Below, one piece after another: positions 5,623 through 11,669 of a DNA stretch of 13,003 nucleotides (within the stretch, counting starts at the first letter, position 1; every line of letters begins with the position of its first letter). Position numbers and translations under genes: made by a program. Source of the stretch: Chloroflexota bacterium (GTDB lineage: Bacteria; Chloroflexota; Limnocylindria; Limnocylindrales; CSP1-4); the NCBI GenBank assembly GCA_021785115.1, contig JAJYGO010000317.1, positions 1 to 13,003 of the forward strand, in the 5' to 3' direction. Below the pieces are notes generated by a model. It was not told the origin of the DNA, ran no database searches, and saw only the letters and a program-made list of their open reading frames with translations.

Positions 5623-6300
5623 CTACACCAGGTACAGCACCGAGAACAGGACGATCCAGACCACGTCCACGAAGTGCCAGTACAGCGACACCGCCTCGAC
5701 CATGTCGTGGCGGCGGGCGTTGAACTGGCCCGCCCGGCCCCGGTAGGCCACCGCGGCCAGCATCAGGGTCCCGCCCAGGACGTGGAGACCGTGGAAGCCC
5801 GTGAGGGTGAAGTACGTCGAGCCGAACAGCCCCGTGCTCAGGGTCACGCCCTCGTGCATGAGCACTGTGTAGTCGTAGGCCTGGAGCAGCAAGAACGCGA
5901 CGCCCATCACGAAGGTCAGGCTGATCGCCCGGACGAACGTGCGCTGGTCGCCGCGCCGGATCGCCAGCACGCCCCACTGGCACACGAACGAGGACAGGAT
6001 CAGGATCACCGTGGCCGGGACGATGAGGTTCAGCGCCCCGGACTCCGTGGTCAGGCGCCACGGGTTGAGGATGCCGACGTCCTGGGTGGGCGGCCAGACG
6101 TGGGTGGCCACGCCGTTGATGACCTCGGTGTGGCCCGCCCGGATCGAGAAGTAGGCGGCGAACAGGCCGGCGAAGAACATCACCTCGGAGGTGATGAACA
6201 GGAGCATGCCCAGGACCGGGTTGCCCAGCCCTCGCGCAGGGTGGCTTGCCGTCTTCACGCGGCCCGCCGCAGCGGGCAAGACGGTGGCGTCGGCGCTCAT
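5623..6300 (-). CDS. ctaE: cytochrome c oxidase subunit III
   Basis: The 225-residue integral membrane subunit of the aa3/caa3-type terminal oxidase stabilises subunit I and its proton uptake. It has five transmembrane helices, the short bacterial form lacking the first two helices of the mitochondrial protein. Family landmarks are 'ITSEVMFFAGLFAAYF' with the conserved Glu39, 'GFHGLHVLGG' (His170, His173) and the terminal 'SLYWHFVDVVWIVLFSVLYL' (about 205-224). ATG 6300 is chosen because GAGAGGTGAGG directly precedes it. An upstream in-frame extension of 26 residues lacks such support. It heads the run of four minus-strand genes and is divergent to ctaG. Subunits I and II are not in the window and may lie elsewhere. 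Confidence 0.95.
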   Translation of the reverse strand: MSADATVLPAAAGRVKTASHPARGLGNPVLGMLLFITSEVMFFAGLFAAYFSIRAGHTEVINGVATHVWPPTQDVGILNPWRLTTESGALNLIVPATVILILSSFVCQWGVLAIRRGDQRTFVRAISLTFVMGVAFLLLQAYDYTVLMHEGVTLSTGLFGSTYFTLTGFHGLHVLGGTLMLAAVAYRGRAGQFNARRHDMVEAVSLYWHFVDVVWIVLFSVLYLV

Positions 6301-6469
6301 CCTCACCTCTCGTCCGGCCGCGGCCCCGTCCGACCACCGGTCCTCAGGCCGCAATGCGCGGCCCATGATAGACGGCAATCGCGTTCTGGGGGTCCAATGG
6401 CCGGTAGCCGGGTGACCAACGGCCCGTGGAATGGGCGACGCAAGGCCCGGTTCGGCGAATCAGGGAACA
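6301..6469. promoter_or_regulatory. divergent promoter region between cox3 and ctaG
   Basis: The 169-bp gap must contain the start signals of both the oxidase operon and ctaG. On the minus strand TTGGAC lies upstream of TATCAT (6365-6370), but their 21-bp spacing is too long for a standard promoter. TATCAT alone would be a fair -10 box about 65 bases before the cox3 ATG. For ctaG no clear -35/-10 pair is seen. No obvious operator palindrome stands out. Confidence 0.35.
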
Positions 6470-7510
6470 ATGTCCGGCGTGAACCGCCGGATCGCTGCTG
6501 TCGCGGGCGCCCTGCTGGCGCTGGGCCTCGTCCTCGTCGCAACCCCCGTGGCGCTCGCGCACGAGGGCGACAGCCTCCCCGCGCCCACCGTCTTGACGTT
6601 CCTGTTCGACTGGGGCTTCGACCCGACGCTGTGGGTCCCCGCCATCGCGACCCTCGCCCTCTGGCTGTGGGGCGTCCGACGCGCCAACCGGGCGCACCCC
6701 GACCGACCGGTGGCGATGTCGCGGACGCTGTTCTTCGTGGCCGGTGTGGCCGTCCTGCTGGTGGCGCTCGACTCCGCGGTCGGCCTCTACGACGACACGC
6801 TGCTGTCCGACCACATGGTCCAGCACCTGCTGCTGACCCTGATCGCGCCGCCGCTGCTCCTGCTCGGCGGGCCGGTGACCCTGGCGCTCCAGGCCGCGTC
6901 ACCCGGCTTCCGCCGCCGGTGGATCCTGCCGGTGCTCCACTCGCGGGTGCTGCGCCAGCTCGGACGCCCGGTGGTGGCGTGGCTGCTGTTCGCGGGGATC
7001 CTGTGGGGCACGCACTTCTCGCCGATCTACGAGCTGTCGCTGGAGAACAACTGGATCCACGACGGCGAGCACCTCCTGTACGTCGGGTCGGCGCTGCTGT
7101 TCTGGCTGCCGGTCATCCGCCGCAACCCGGCGCCGTGGCGGCTCAGCCCGGCGGCCAGCGTGCTGTACGTGGGCCTGCAGGCGCCGCAGATGACGTTCCT
7201 GGCCCTCGCCATCTTCATGGCGCCGGAGCCGCTCTACGCGCACTACGCGAACGCCGTCCGGACGTGGGGGCCGACGGCCTTGGCGGACCAGCAGCTGGCG
7301 GGCGGGATCATGTGGGTCGGCGGCGACCTGGTGTTCTTCGTGGTCGGGCTGCTGCTCGTGATCGCCTGGATGCAGGATGAGGAGCGAGGTGCGGCGCGGG
7401 TGGACCGGCAGCTCGACGCGGCGCGCGCCCGGGCACTCGAGGCGGCCGGCTCGGCGCTGTCGGCCGGTCAGCCCTCGGGGGGCACGGAGGCGCCCAGGTA
7501 CTCGAGGTAG
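6470..7510 (+). CDS. ctaG: caa3-type cytochrome c oxidase assembly factor CtaG
   Basis: The 346-residue polytopic membrane protein is of the caa3_CtaG family, needed for formation of active caa3 oxidase (linked to CuB insertion). The N-terminus is a signal sequence with a likely cleavage after ALA30 (ALA|HEGD). The family core follows: 'LLSDHMVQHLLLTLIAPPLLLLGGP' with His115/His119, 'THFSPIYELSLENNWIHDGEHLLYV', 'QMTFLALAIFMAPEPLYAHYA', and 'LADQQLAGGIMWVGGDLVFFVVGLLLVIAWM', about seven further helices. ATG 6470 is preceded by a modest CAGGGA. A GTG at 6479 (N-terminus xNRRIAAV) is an equally good signal-peptide start, and ATG 6431 is less likely. The 3' end overlaps the convergent dehydratase gene by 43 bp. 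It is divergent to cox3, completing the oxidase biogenesis cluster. Confidence 0.93.
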   Translation: MSGVNRRIAAVAGALLALGLVLVATPVALAHEGDSLPAPTVLTFLFDWGFDPTLWVPAIATLALWLWGVRRANRAHPDRPVAMSRTLFFVAGVAVLLVALDSAVGLYDDTLLSDHMVQHLLLTLIAPPLLLLGGPVTLALQAASPGFRRRWILPVLHSRVLRQLGRPVVAWLLFAGILWGTHFSPIYELSLENNWIHDGEHLLYVGSALLFWLPVIRRNPAPWRLSPAASVLYVGLQAPQMTFLALAIFMAPEPLYAHYANAVRTWGPTALADQQLAGGIMWVGGDLVFFVVGLLLVIAWMQDEERGAARVDRQLDAARARALEAAGSALSAGQPSGGTEAPRYSR

Positions 7511-8481
7511 CGGTCCTGGTCCACGTTGCCGCCCGACACGACGCCGACGATCGGGCCGTCCGCGGGGTTCAGGCCCAGCTCCCGCGCGTGGAAGCGCATC
7601 GCCGCCACGGGCAGCGCTCCCGAGGGCTCCACCACCAGGCGCGCCTCCTCGGCGGCAAGCCGGACGGCCGCGGCGATCTCCGCCTCGGACACCGTCACGA
7701 TGCGCGCCATCTGCGCCGACAGGTGGGCGAAGTTGAGGCGTCCGATCGACTGGGTGCGCGTGCCGTCGGCGATGGTGCGGCTCACCCGCTCGGCCTCCCA
7801 GCGGACGATCCGGCCGGTCTCGAGCGACTCGCGCGCGTCGGCGGCGAGCTCGGGCTCCACGCCGATCACCCGCGCCCGGGGCGCCAGCGCCCGGACCGCC
7901 GCGGCCACGCCGCTCGCCAGCCCGCCGCCGCCCACCGGCACCAGCACGGCCGCGACGTCGGGCATGTCCTCCGCGATCTCGAGGCCGCAGGTGCCCTGGC
8001 CCGCCACGATGCGCCGGTCGTCGTAGGGCGGGATGATCGCGAGCCCGCGCTCCGCCGCGATCTGCTCGGCGACTCGCCGGCGCTCGTCCGATGCGGTGCC
8101 GACGACCACCACCTCGGCACCGTCCGCCTCGACGCGGGCCTTCTTGAGCGGCGGGGCGTCCGACGGCATGACGATGACGGCCGGCACGCCGAACAGCCGC
8201 GCCGCACGGGCCACGCCCTGCGCGTGGTTGCCCGAGGAGTAGGTGATCAGCCCTCGCGCCCGCTCGTCCGGCGGCAGCGAGGCGGCGGCGTGGTACGCCC
8301 CGCGCAGCTTGAACGCGCCGATCGGCTGGAGCGACTCCGCCTTGAGCCACTGCCGGCGCTCCGGCGCGCCGAACGGGACGAGCGGCGTGCGGAGGGCGAC
8401 GCCGGCGAGCACGCCTGCCGCGGCGCGGATGTCGTCGATCGTGACCAGGCGCGGCGCTTCCTCGGCGGCGCCCCCGCTCAT
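7468..8481 (-). CDS. PLP-dependent threonine/serine dehydratase (catabolic type, no ACT domain)
   Basis: The 337-residue fold-type II PLP enzyme is predicted to deaminate L-threonine to 2-oxobutyrate and/or L-serine to pyruvate. The PLP-binding lysine is Lys58 in 'SLQPIGAFKLRGAYHA'. The substrate loop is 'SSGNHAQG' (82-89), the phosphate-binding tetraglycine 'VGGGGLASG' is at 183-191, and 'VVSGGNVD' near the C-terminus completes the site. Length and lack of a regulatory ACT domain match TdcB-like or serine/threonine racemase-dehydratase enzymes rather than biosynthetic IlvA, and the family cannot be subdivided by eye. ATG 8481 overlaps the TGA of the DksA-like gene (ATGA), so translation is probably coupled. 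The 3' end overlaps ctaG by 43 bp in convergent orientation. Confidence 0.92.
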   Translation of the reverse strand: MSGGAAEEAPRLVTIDDIRAAAGVLAGVALRTPLVPFGAPERRQWLKAESLQPIGAFKLRGAYHAAASLPPDERARGLITYSSGNHAQGVARAARLFGVPAVIVMPSDAPPLKKARVEADGAEVVVVGTASDERRRVAEQIAAERGLAIIPPYDDRRIVAGQGTCGLEIAEDMPDVAAVLVPVGGGGLASGVAAAVRALAPRARVIGVEPELAADARESLETGRIVRWEAERVSRTIADGTRTQSIGRLNFAHLSAQMARIVTVSEAEIAAAVRLAAEEARLVVEPSGALPVAAMRFHARELGLNPADGPIVGVVSGGNVDQDRYLEYLGASVPPEG

Positions 8482-8828
8482 CGATGCCGCCCGGCGGCCG
8501 CCTTCTTCTGGCACTCGATGCAGTGAGCGGCGGCCGGCAGGGCCTCCAGGCGCGCGGCGGCGATCGGCTGGCCGCAGGTGATGCAGATGCCGTAGGTGCC
8601 CGCGTCGATGCGCCCCAGCGCCGCGTCCACAGCCTCGATCAGAAGCTGGTTGTGCTCGCGGAGGGCGAGGTCGCGCTGCTGCGCGAAGACCTGGCTCGCG
8701 GCCGCCGCCTGCGACCCGTAGGTCATCGGGTCGGGGGCCTGGATCGTCATCTCCTCCTGCTCCGCCATGAGGCGGGCGCGCTCTTCCAGCAGGGCGGTCC
8801 GGGCGAGCTCAAGGGGCGTGGGCTTCAT
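8478..8828 (-). CDS. TraR/DksA-type C4 zinc-finger protein
   Basis: The 116-residue protein has an N-terminal helical, coiled-coil-like part (about 5-72, rich in Glu/Arg/Gln/Leu) followed by the TraR/DksA zinc finger 'YGICITCGQPIAAARLEALPAAAHCIECQKK'. All four cysteines are present (82, 85, 103, 106). DksA-family proteins bind the secondary channel of RNA polymerase and adjust promoter output. In high-GC Gram-positives related proteins of this length (RbpA/DksA-like) are common and of uncertain target. ATG 8828 is supported by a TAGCAT box ending 6 bases upstream. It is the first gene of a two-gene unit with the dehydratase (ATGA overlap) and is divergent to the YHS gene. Confidence 0.9.
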   Translation of the reverse strand: MKPTPLELARTALLEERARLMAEQEEMTIQAPDPMTYGSQAAAASQVFAQQRDLALREHNQLLIEAVDAALGRIDAGTYGICITCGQPIAAARLEALPAAAHCIECQKKAAAGRHR

Positions 8829-8834
8829 GGCCGC

Positions 8835-8840
8835 ATGCTA
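8835..8840 (-). promoter_or_regulatory. -10 box (TAGCAT) of the DksA-like gene, probably leaderless
   Basis: On the minus strand TAGCAT is followed by 6 bases (GCGGCC) and the ATG. There is no Shine-Dalgarno in between, and the spacing predicts transcription starting at or next to the A of ATG. No good -35 hexamer is seen. Confidence 0.6.
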
Positions 8841-8853
8841 CTCCGGGCTGGGG

Positions 8854-8859
8854 TAGCCT
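8854..8859 (+). promoter_or_regulatory. possible -10 box (TAGCCT) of the YHS-domain gene
   Basis: A TANNNT hexamer lies 57 bases before the YHS gene ATG, within 15 bp of the opposite-strand -10 box of the DksA-like gene. If real, the two divergent promoters overlap and could exclude each other. No -35 match supports it, so this rests on the hexamer and position only. Confidence 0.3.
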
Positions 8860-8916
8860 CGGACCGTCAGTGCGCCGGGCGTGCGTGTCCCGGCGGCAAC
8901 CGAGGAGCACGCGCCG

Positions 8917-9090
8917 ATGGCCATCGCGAAGGACCCCGTCTGCGGCATGGACGTGGACACCGAGAAGTCCCAGCTCTCGCTCGAGCACGACGGGCAGACC
9001 TACTGGTTCTGCGGCAAGGGCTGCCTGCTCGAGTTCAAGGACGACCCCGAGAAGTACCTCGACCCGAACTACGTCCCGCAGGGGATGTGA
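8917..9090 (+). CDS. small YHS-domain protein
   Basis: The 57-residue protein is almost entirely a YHS domain: 'KDPVCGMDVDTEKSQLSLEHDGQTYWFCGKGCLLEFKDDPEKYLDP'. The diagnostic features are DPVCGM (Cys9), the aromatic YWFC (Cys33) and GC37 three residues later, then F-x-x-DPxKYL. Free-standing YHS proteins and YHS domains on copper P-type ATPases are thought to bind metals through these cysteines, so a metal-handling role is plausible but unproven. ATG 8917 is chosen because GAGGAG lies 9 bases upstream and the domain begins right after it. The in-frame upstream GTG (8881) adds 12 unconserved residues. It stands alone on the plus strand, divergent to the DksA-like gene. Confidence 0.9.
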   Translation: MAIAKDPVCGMDVDTEKSQLSLEHDGQTYWFCGKGCLLEFKDDPEKYLDPNYVPQGM

Positions 9091-9093
9091 GGC

Positions 9094-9122
9094 GCGCCCG
9101 CCCGACCCGTCCGCGCGGGCGC
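9094..9122 (+). terminator. possible GC hairpin after the YHS gene
   Basis: GCGCCCGC (9094-9101) can pair with GCGGGCGC (9115-9122) around a 13-base loop, starting 3 bases after the YHS stop codon. No U-tract follows, and such stems arise easily in DNA this GC-rich, so this is tentative. Confidence 0.3.
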
Positions 9123-9174
9123 TGACCCGGGCCGCGCCGCCCGCGCGTCCCCCGAACTGGGCGATGATGCGCGC

Positions 9175-9852
9175 ATGCCCGTCCTCGACCGCCTGACGCC
9201 CCCGCCGCTGGTCGCCGTCTTCGACGCGTACGGCACGCTGTTCGACGTCCACTCCGCCGTCGCCCGGCACGCCGCTGCGCTCGGCGGAGCCGCCGGGCCG
9301 TTCTCGGAGGCGTGGCGCGCCAAGCAGCTCGAGTACACGTGGGTGCGCTCGCTGGCCGGCCGCTACCGGGACTTCGAGGCAGTGACGGAGGACGCCCTCG
9401 ACGCCGCCTTCGCGCTGCACCCGGCCGTCGACCCGGGGCTCCGCGGCCGGCTGCTCGAGGCCTACCGAGTCCTCGACCCGTACCCGGAGGTGCCCGAGGT
9501 GCTCGGACGGATCCGCGGCCGGGGGATCCGGACGGCGATCCTCTCGAACGGGACCGCCGCGATGCTGTCGGACGCCGTGGCGGCAGCCGGGCTCGCTGCG
9601 CAGTTCGACGGCGTCCTCTCGGTGGACGGCCTGGGCGTCTACAAGCCGGACCCGCGCGTGTACGCGACGGTCCTCGAGGCGTTCGGGACGGCCCGCCGCG
9701 AGACGCTGTTCGTGTCCTCGAACCGCTGGGACGTCGCCGGAGCGGCCGCGTTCGGGCTGGCGTGCGTGTGGGTCAACCGCTCGGGCAGGCCGGACGAGTA
9801 CGGCGACTTGCCGCCGCTCGCGACCGTCGCCACGCTGGACGACCTCGCGTAG
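9175..9852 (+). CDS. (S)-2-haloacid dehalogenase, HAD type II
   Basis: The 225-residue HAD-superfamily hydrolase is of the L-2-haloacid dehalogenase class, predicted to convert L-2-haloalkanoic acids to D-2-hydroxy acids. It matches that class residue by residue: nucleophile Asp17 in 'VFDAYGTLFD' with Thr21, the halide/substrate Arg48 in 'WRAKQLEYTWVRSLAGRY', Ser124-Asn125 in 'AILSNG', Lys157 and Tyr163 in 'YKPDPRVY', and the Ser181/Asn183/Asp186 cluster in 'FVSSNRWDVAGA'. These features distinguish it from phosphatase-type HADs. Many such genes sit in genomes with no known haloacid exposure, so the physiological substrate is open. ATG 9175 has no Shine-Dalgarno. A weak GATGAT box ends 6 bases before it, possibly another leaderless start. 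Confidence 0.93.
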   Translation: MPVLDRLTPPPLVAVFDAYGTLFDVHSAVARHAAALGGAAGPFSEAWRAKQLEYTWVRSLAGRYRDFEAVTEDALDAAFALHPAVDPGLRGRLLEAYRVLDPYPEVPEVLGRIRGRGIRTAILSNGTAAMLSDAVAAAGLAAQFDGVLSVDGLGVYKPDPRVYATVLEAFGTARRETLFVSSNRWDVAGAAAFGLACVWVNRSGRPDEYGDLPPLATVATLDDLA

Positions 9853-10339
9853 GGCCGGCGGACGGCCGCGGCAGCGCATAAGTCTGCGCTAAGCGGGCCT
9901 GCCTAGGCTCCGGGGTCCGCAGGCCAGGTCGAGGGCACCCGAGGAGCGACCGCCCGCGGAAGCTCGGCCCGGGCGCCCCGGGCGAGGAGGTTGCGATGCG
10001 GGTTCTCGTGCGGGTCGCGGTGGCGGCACTCGGACCCTGGACGGCGCTGGCGGTGCTGCTGGCGGCGGAGACGGCGAAGCGGTGGCCCTGATGCGCGAGC
10101 GGAGTCGCCTCGCGGGCATCGGCTCGGAGGCGTCGAGCCGGCGCTGGTAGGACCGGGCGCGCCGCCGACGTTCCGGGGCGCGCCTGCCGGGCGGCTTAGT
10201 CCGCCGATCCGGCGGCGCCGTCTCGGGATCGCCGACGGCCTCAAACGGCACCCCGCGCGTCTGACGCGGTGATACGCTTCCGGGCAGACTCGGCTCGTCC
10301 GATGTGTCAGCCGCGACTTCGATCAGGAGACAACCCCAG
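9853..10339. other. interval between dehalogenase and fdxA
   Basis: This stretch of 487 bases has no large gene. It contains a perfect 6-bp inverted repeat AGCGCA/TGCGCT at 9873-9878/9885-9890 just after the dehalogenase stop, a possible 31-codon ORF with a strong ribosome binding site (9996-10091), and a 6-bp stem CCGCCG/CGGCGG with 3-base loop at 10201-10215. The fdxA promoter should be in the right part. A TACGCT near 10272 is a possible -10 box, but no -35 match accompanies it. Confidence 0.4.
9996..10091 (+). CDS. putative 31-residue single-helix membrane peptide
   Basis: ATG 9996 follows GGGCGAGGAGGTTGCG, one of the strongest Shine-Dalgarno sequences in the window, with a 5-base spacing. 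It opens a 31-codon frame ending in TGA at 10089-10091. The peptide has a short basic start (MRVLVR), one hydrophobic segment of about 20 residues (V4-A23, with a Gly-Pro-Trp in the middle) and a charged end (ETAKRWP), i.e. a typical small transmembrane protein. I do not recognise a family. It lies between the dehalogenase and fdxA, 249 bases before the latter. The ribosome binding site and the amphipathic layout are the only support, and in GC-rich DNA Val/Ala/Leu-rich frames can arise by chance. Confidence 0.45.
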   Translation: MRVLVRVAVAALGPWTALAVLLAAETAKRWP

Positions 10340-10630
10340 ATGACGTATGTGATCGCCGAGCCCTGCGTCGACGTGATGGACACCGCTTGCGTGTCGGTCT
10401 GCCCGGTGGACTGCATCCACCTCGACGAGGGCACGGACCGCATGCTCTACATCGACCCGAACGAGTGCATCGACTGCGGTGCCTGCGAGCCCGAGTGCCC
10501 CGTGAACGCGATCTTCCCGGAGGAGAGCGTCCCGGCCGAGTGGACCGCCTACACGCCGATCAACGCGCAGTGGTACCAGGACAAGGCGGCAGCCCGCGCC
10601 GCCCTGGAGGCGGTCAAGCCGCGCGCCTGA
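10340..10630 (+). CDS. fdxA: 7Fe ferredoxin FdxA ([3Fe-4S][4Fe-4S])
   Basis: The 96-residue soluble electron carrier starts 'MTYVIAEPCVDVMDTACVSVCPVDC' and continues 'ECIDCGACEPECPVNAI', matching FdxA of mycobacteria and relatives. Cys9, Cys17 and Cys53 fit the 3Fe-4S cluster. Cys21, Cys43, Cys46 and Cys49 fit the 4Fe-4S cluster. Cys25 is an extra conserved-type cysteine. The C-terminal 'VPAEWTAYTPINAQWYQDK' is also family-like. The protein is a little shorter than actinobacterial FdxA (about 105-115). ATG 10340 is preceded by AGGAGA about 9 bases upstream. It is monocistronic, bounded by the hairpin at 10662-10688. FdxA-type ferredoxins serve as redox partners of diverse oxidoreductases, but no partner gene is adjacent. 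Confidence 0.95.
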   Translation: MTYVIAEPCVDVMDTACVSVCPVDCIHLDEGTDRMLYIDPNECIDCGACEPECPVNAIFPEESVPAEWTAYTPINAQWYQDKAAARAALEAVKPRA

Positions 10631-10661
10631 CGCGAGGCCGGTGCGCCGGCCTGCCACCCAC

Positions 10662-10688
10662 ACGGCCCCGCGGCTGCCGCGGGGCCGT
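10662..10688 (+). terminator. strong intrinsic-type terminator after fdxA
   Basis: ACGGCCCCGCGG (10662-10673) pairs perfectly over 12 bp with CCGCGGGGCCGT (10677-10688) around a 3-base CTG loop, followed by TCTGATTCC. The U-tract is short, as is common in high-GC genomes, but the long perfect stem and its position 31 bases after the fdxA stop make this a convincing terminator. It also insulates the next gene. Confidence 0.85.
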
Positions 10689-10731
10689 TCTGATTCCCGG
10701 GGCCGGCACGAGCCCGGCGCGGAGGCGCCCG

Positions 10732-10737
10732 TAGACT
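10732..10737 (+). promoter_or_regulatory. -10 box (TAGACT) of the BtuF-like gene, probably leaderless
   Basis: TAGACT is followed by exactly 6 bases (GGGGCC) and the ATG at 10744. This spacing predicts a transcript starting at the start codon. It lies downstream of the fdxA terminator, so it is the natural promoter for the BtuF-like gene. No good -35 is seen. Confidence 0.65.
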
Positions 10738-10743
10738 GGGGCC

Positions 10744-11637
10744 ATGCGCATCGTGTCCCTCCATCCCGCCGCCACCGAGATCGTGTTCGCGATCGGCCTC
10801 GGCGAGGAACTCGTGGGGGTCACGGCCTACTGCGACGCGCCGCCCGAGGCGCGGACGCTGCCCGTGGTCGCCCGGCTACCGGCAGGTCGTCCCGCGGCCG
10901 CGGGCGGGGCGGGCCCGGCGCTGCTCGAGCTGGACCGCGACGCCCTCGCCGAGGCGGACCCGGACCTCGTGATCCACTCGGTGCTCAACCGGGTGTGCGC
11001 CGTGGGGCCCCGGGAGCTGCGCGCGATCGCGGACGAGATCGACGAGGAGGTCTCGATCCTGAGCCTCGACCCGCTGTCGGTCGAGGGCGCGCTCAACGCG
11101 ATCCAGACCGTCGGGGCGATGACCGAGGCCGAGGACGAGGCGATGGACGTCGTGGTCGGGCTGCGCGAGCGGCTGCAGGCCATCGAGGGGATCGTGGTGG
11201 CGCGGCGGGACCGCGGCTTCGTCGCCCCGCGGGTCGCCGCCCTCGAGTGGCTCGAGCCGCCGACCGCCGTCGGCCGCTGGATCCCCGAGCAGGTACGACT
11301 CGCGGGCGGCTGGGAGCTGCTCGGCCGAGAGCACGAGGAACCGTCGCCCACGTCGTGGAGCGCCCTGCGCGAGGTCGACCCCGAGATCATCGTGCTGATG
11401 CCCGCCGGGATGGACCTGCCGCAGGCGGTGGCCGCCTGGGAGGCGCTGCCCAGGCCGGACGGCTGGTCGGAGCTGCAGGCGGTGCGCACGGGCCGGGTGT
11501 TCGCCGTCGACGGCTCGGCGTACTTCTGGCGGCCGGGCCCGAGGATCGTCGACGGGATCGAGGTGCTGGCCGAGATCGTGGACCCCAAGGCGTTCGACGG
11601 GCTGGCGCCCAACGACAGCTTCGTGCGGCTCGGCTGA
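10744..11637 (+). CDS. BtuF/FhuD-like substrate-binding protein without signal peptide
   Basis: The 297-residue protein is of the helical-backbone periplasmic-binding family (PF01497 type, as in cobalamin-binding BtuF). The N-terminus 'MRIVSLHPAATEIVFAIGLGEELVGVTAYCDAP' is the typical first lobe start. 'LAEADPDLVIHSVLNRVCAVGP' (about 71-92) is the family's 'PDLVI' strand and loop. 'EVDPEIIVLMPAGMD' (about 211-225) is the equivalent strand of the second lobe, followed by 'GRVFAVDGSAYFWRPGPRIVDGIEVLAEIV' at the end. It has neither signal peptide nor lipobox, and starts directly with the domain, so it is likely cytoplasmic. Such signal-less members are annotated 'cobalamin-binding protein', but ligand and partner transporter are unknown, and no permease or ATPase gene is adjacent. 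The proC gene follows 32 bases downstream. Confidence 0.85.
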   Translation: MRIVSLHPAATEIVFAIGLGEELVGVTAYCDAPPEARTLPVVARLPAGRPAAAGGAGPALLELDRDALAEADPDLVIHSVLNRVCAVGPRELRAIADEIDEEVSILSLDPLSVEGALNAIQTVGAMTEAEDEAMDVVVGLRERLQAIEGIVVARRDRGFVAPRVAALEWLEPPTAVGRWIPEQVRLAGGWELLGREHEEPSPTSWSALREVDPEIIVLMPAGMDLPQAVAAWEALPRPDGWSELQAVRTGRVFAVDGSAYFWRPGPRIVDGIEVLAEIVDPKAFDGLAPNDSFVRLG

Positions 11638-11655
11638 GCGCCGGATTCGCGGTGG

Positions 11656-11661
11656 TATCCT
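11656..11661 (+). promoter_or_regulatory. -10 box (TATCCT) of proC, probably short-leader or leaderless
   Basis: In the 32-bp gap after the BtuF-like gene, TATCCT ends 8 bases before the proC ATG. There is no Shine-Dalgarno in the remaining bases (CCGCCGCG). It suggests that proC can be transcribed from its own leaderless or near-leaderless start, even though read-through from the upstream gene is also possible. Confidence 0.5.
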
Positions 11662-11669
11662 CCGCCGCG

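Noticed and set aside
5512..7380. 622-codon plus-strand open frame
   Set aside because: It is antisense to cox3 and out of frame with ctaG, and no domain is seen.
10091..10147. 18-codon frame starting at ATG 10091, overlapping the stop of the 31-residue ORF (TGATG)
   Set aside because: The overlap suggests coupling, but the peptide (MRERSRLAGIGSEASSRRW) has no recognisable feature and is too short to support without conservation data.
10158..10186. Two GGCGCGCC palindromes close together
   Set aside because: An 8-bp all-G/C palindrome is expected often at this base composition (another occurs at 9092-9098), and nothing else supports a function.
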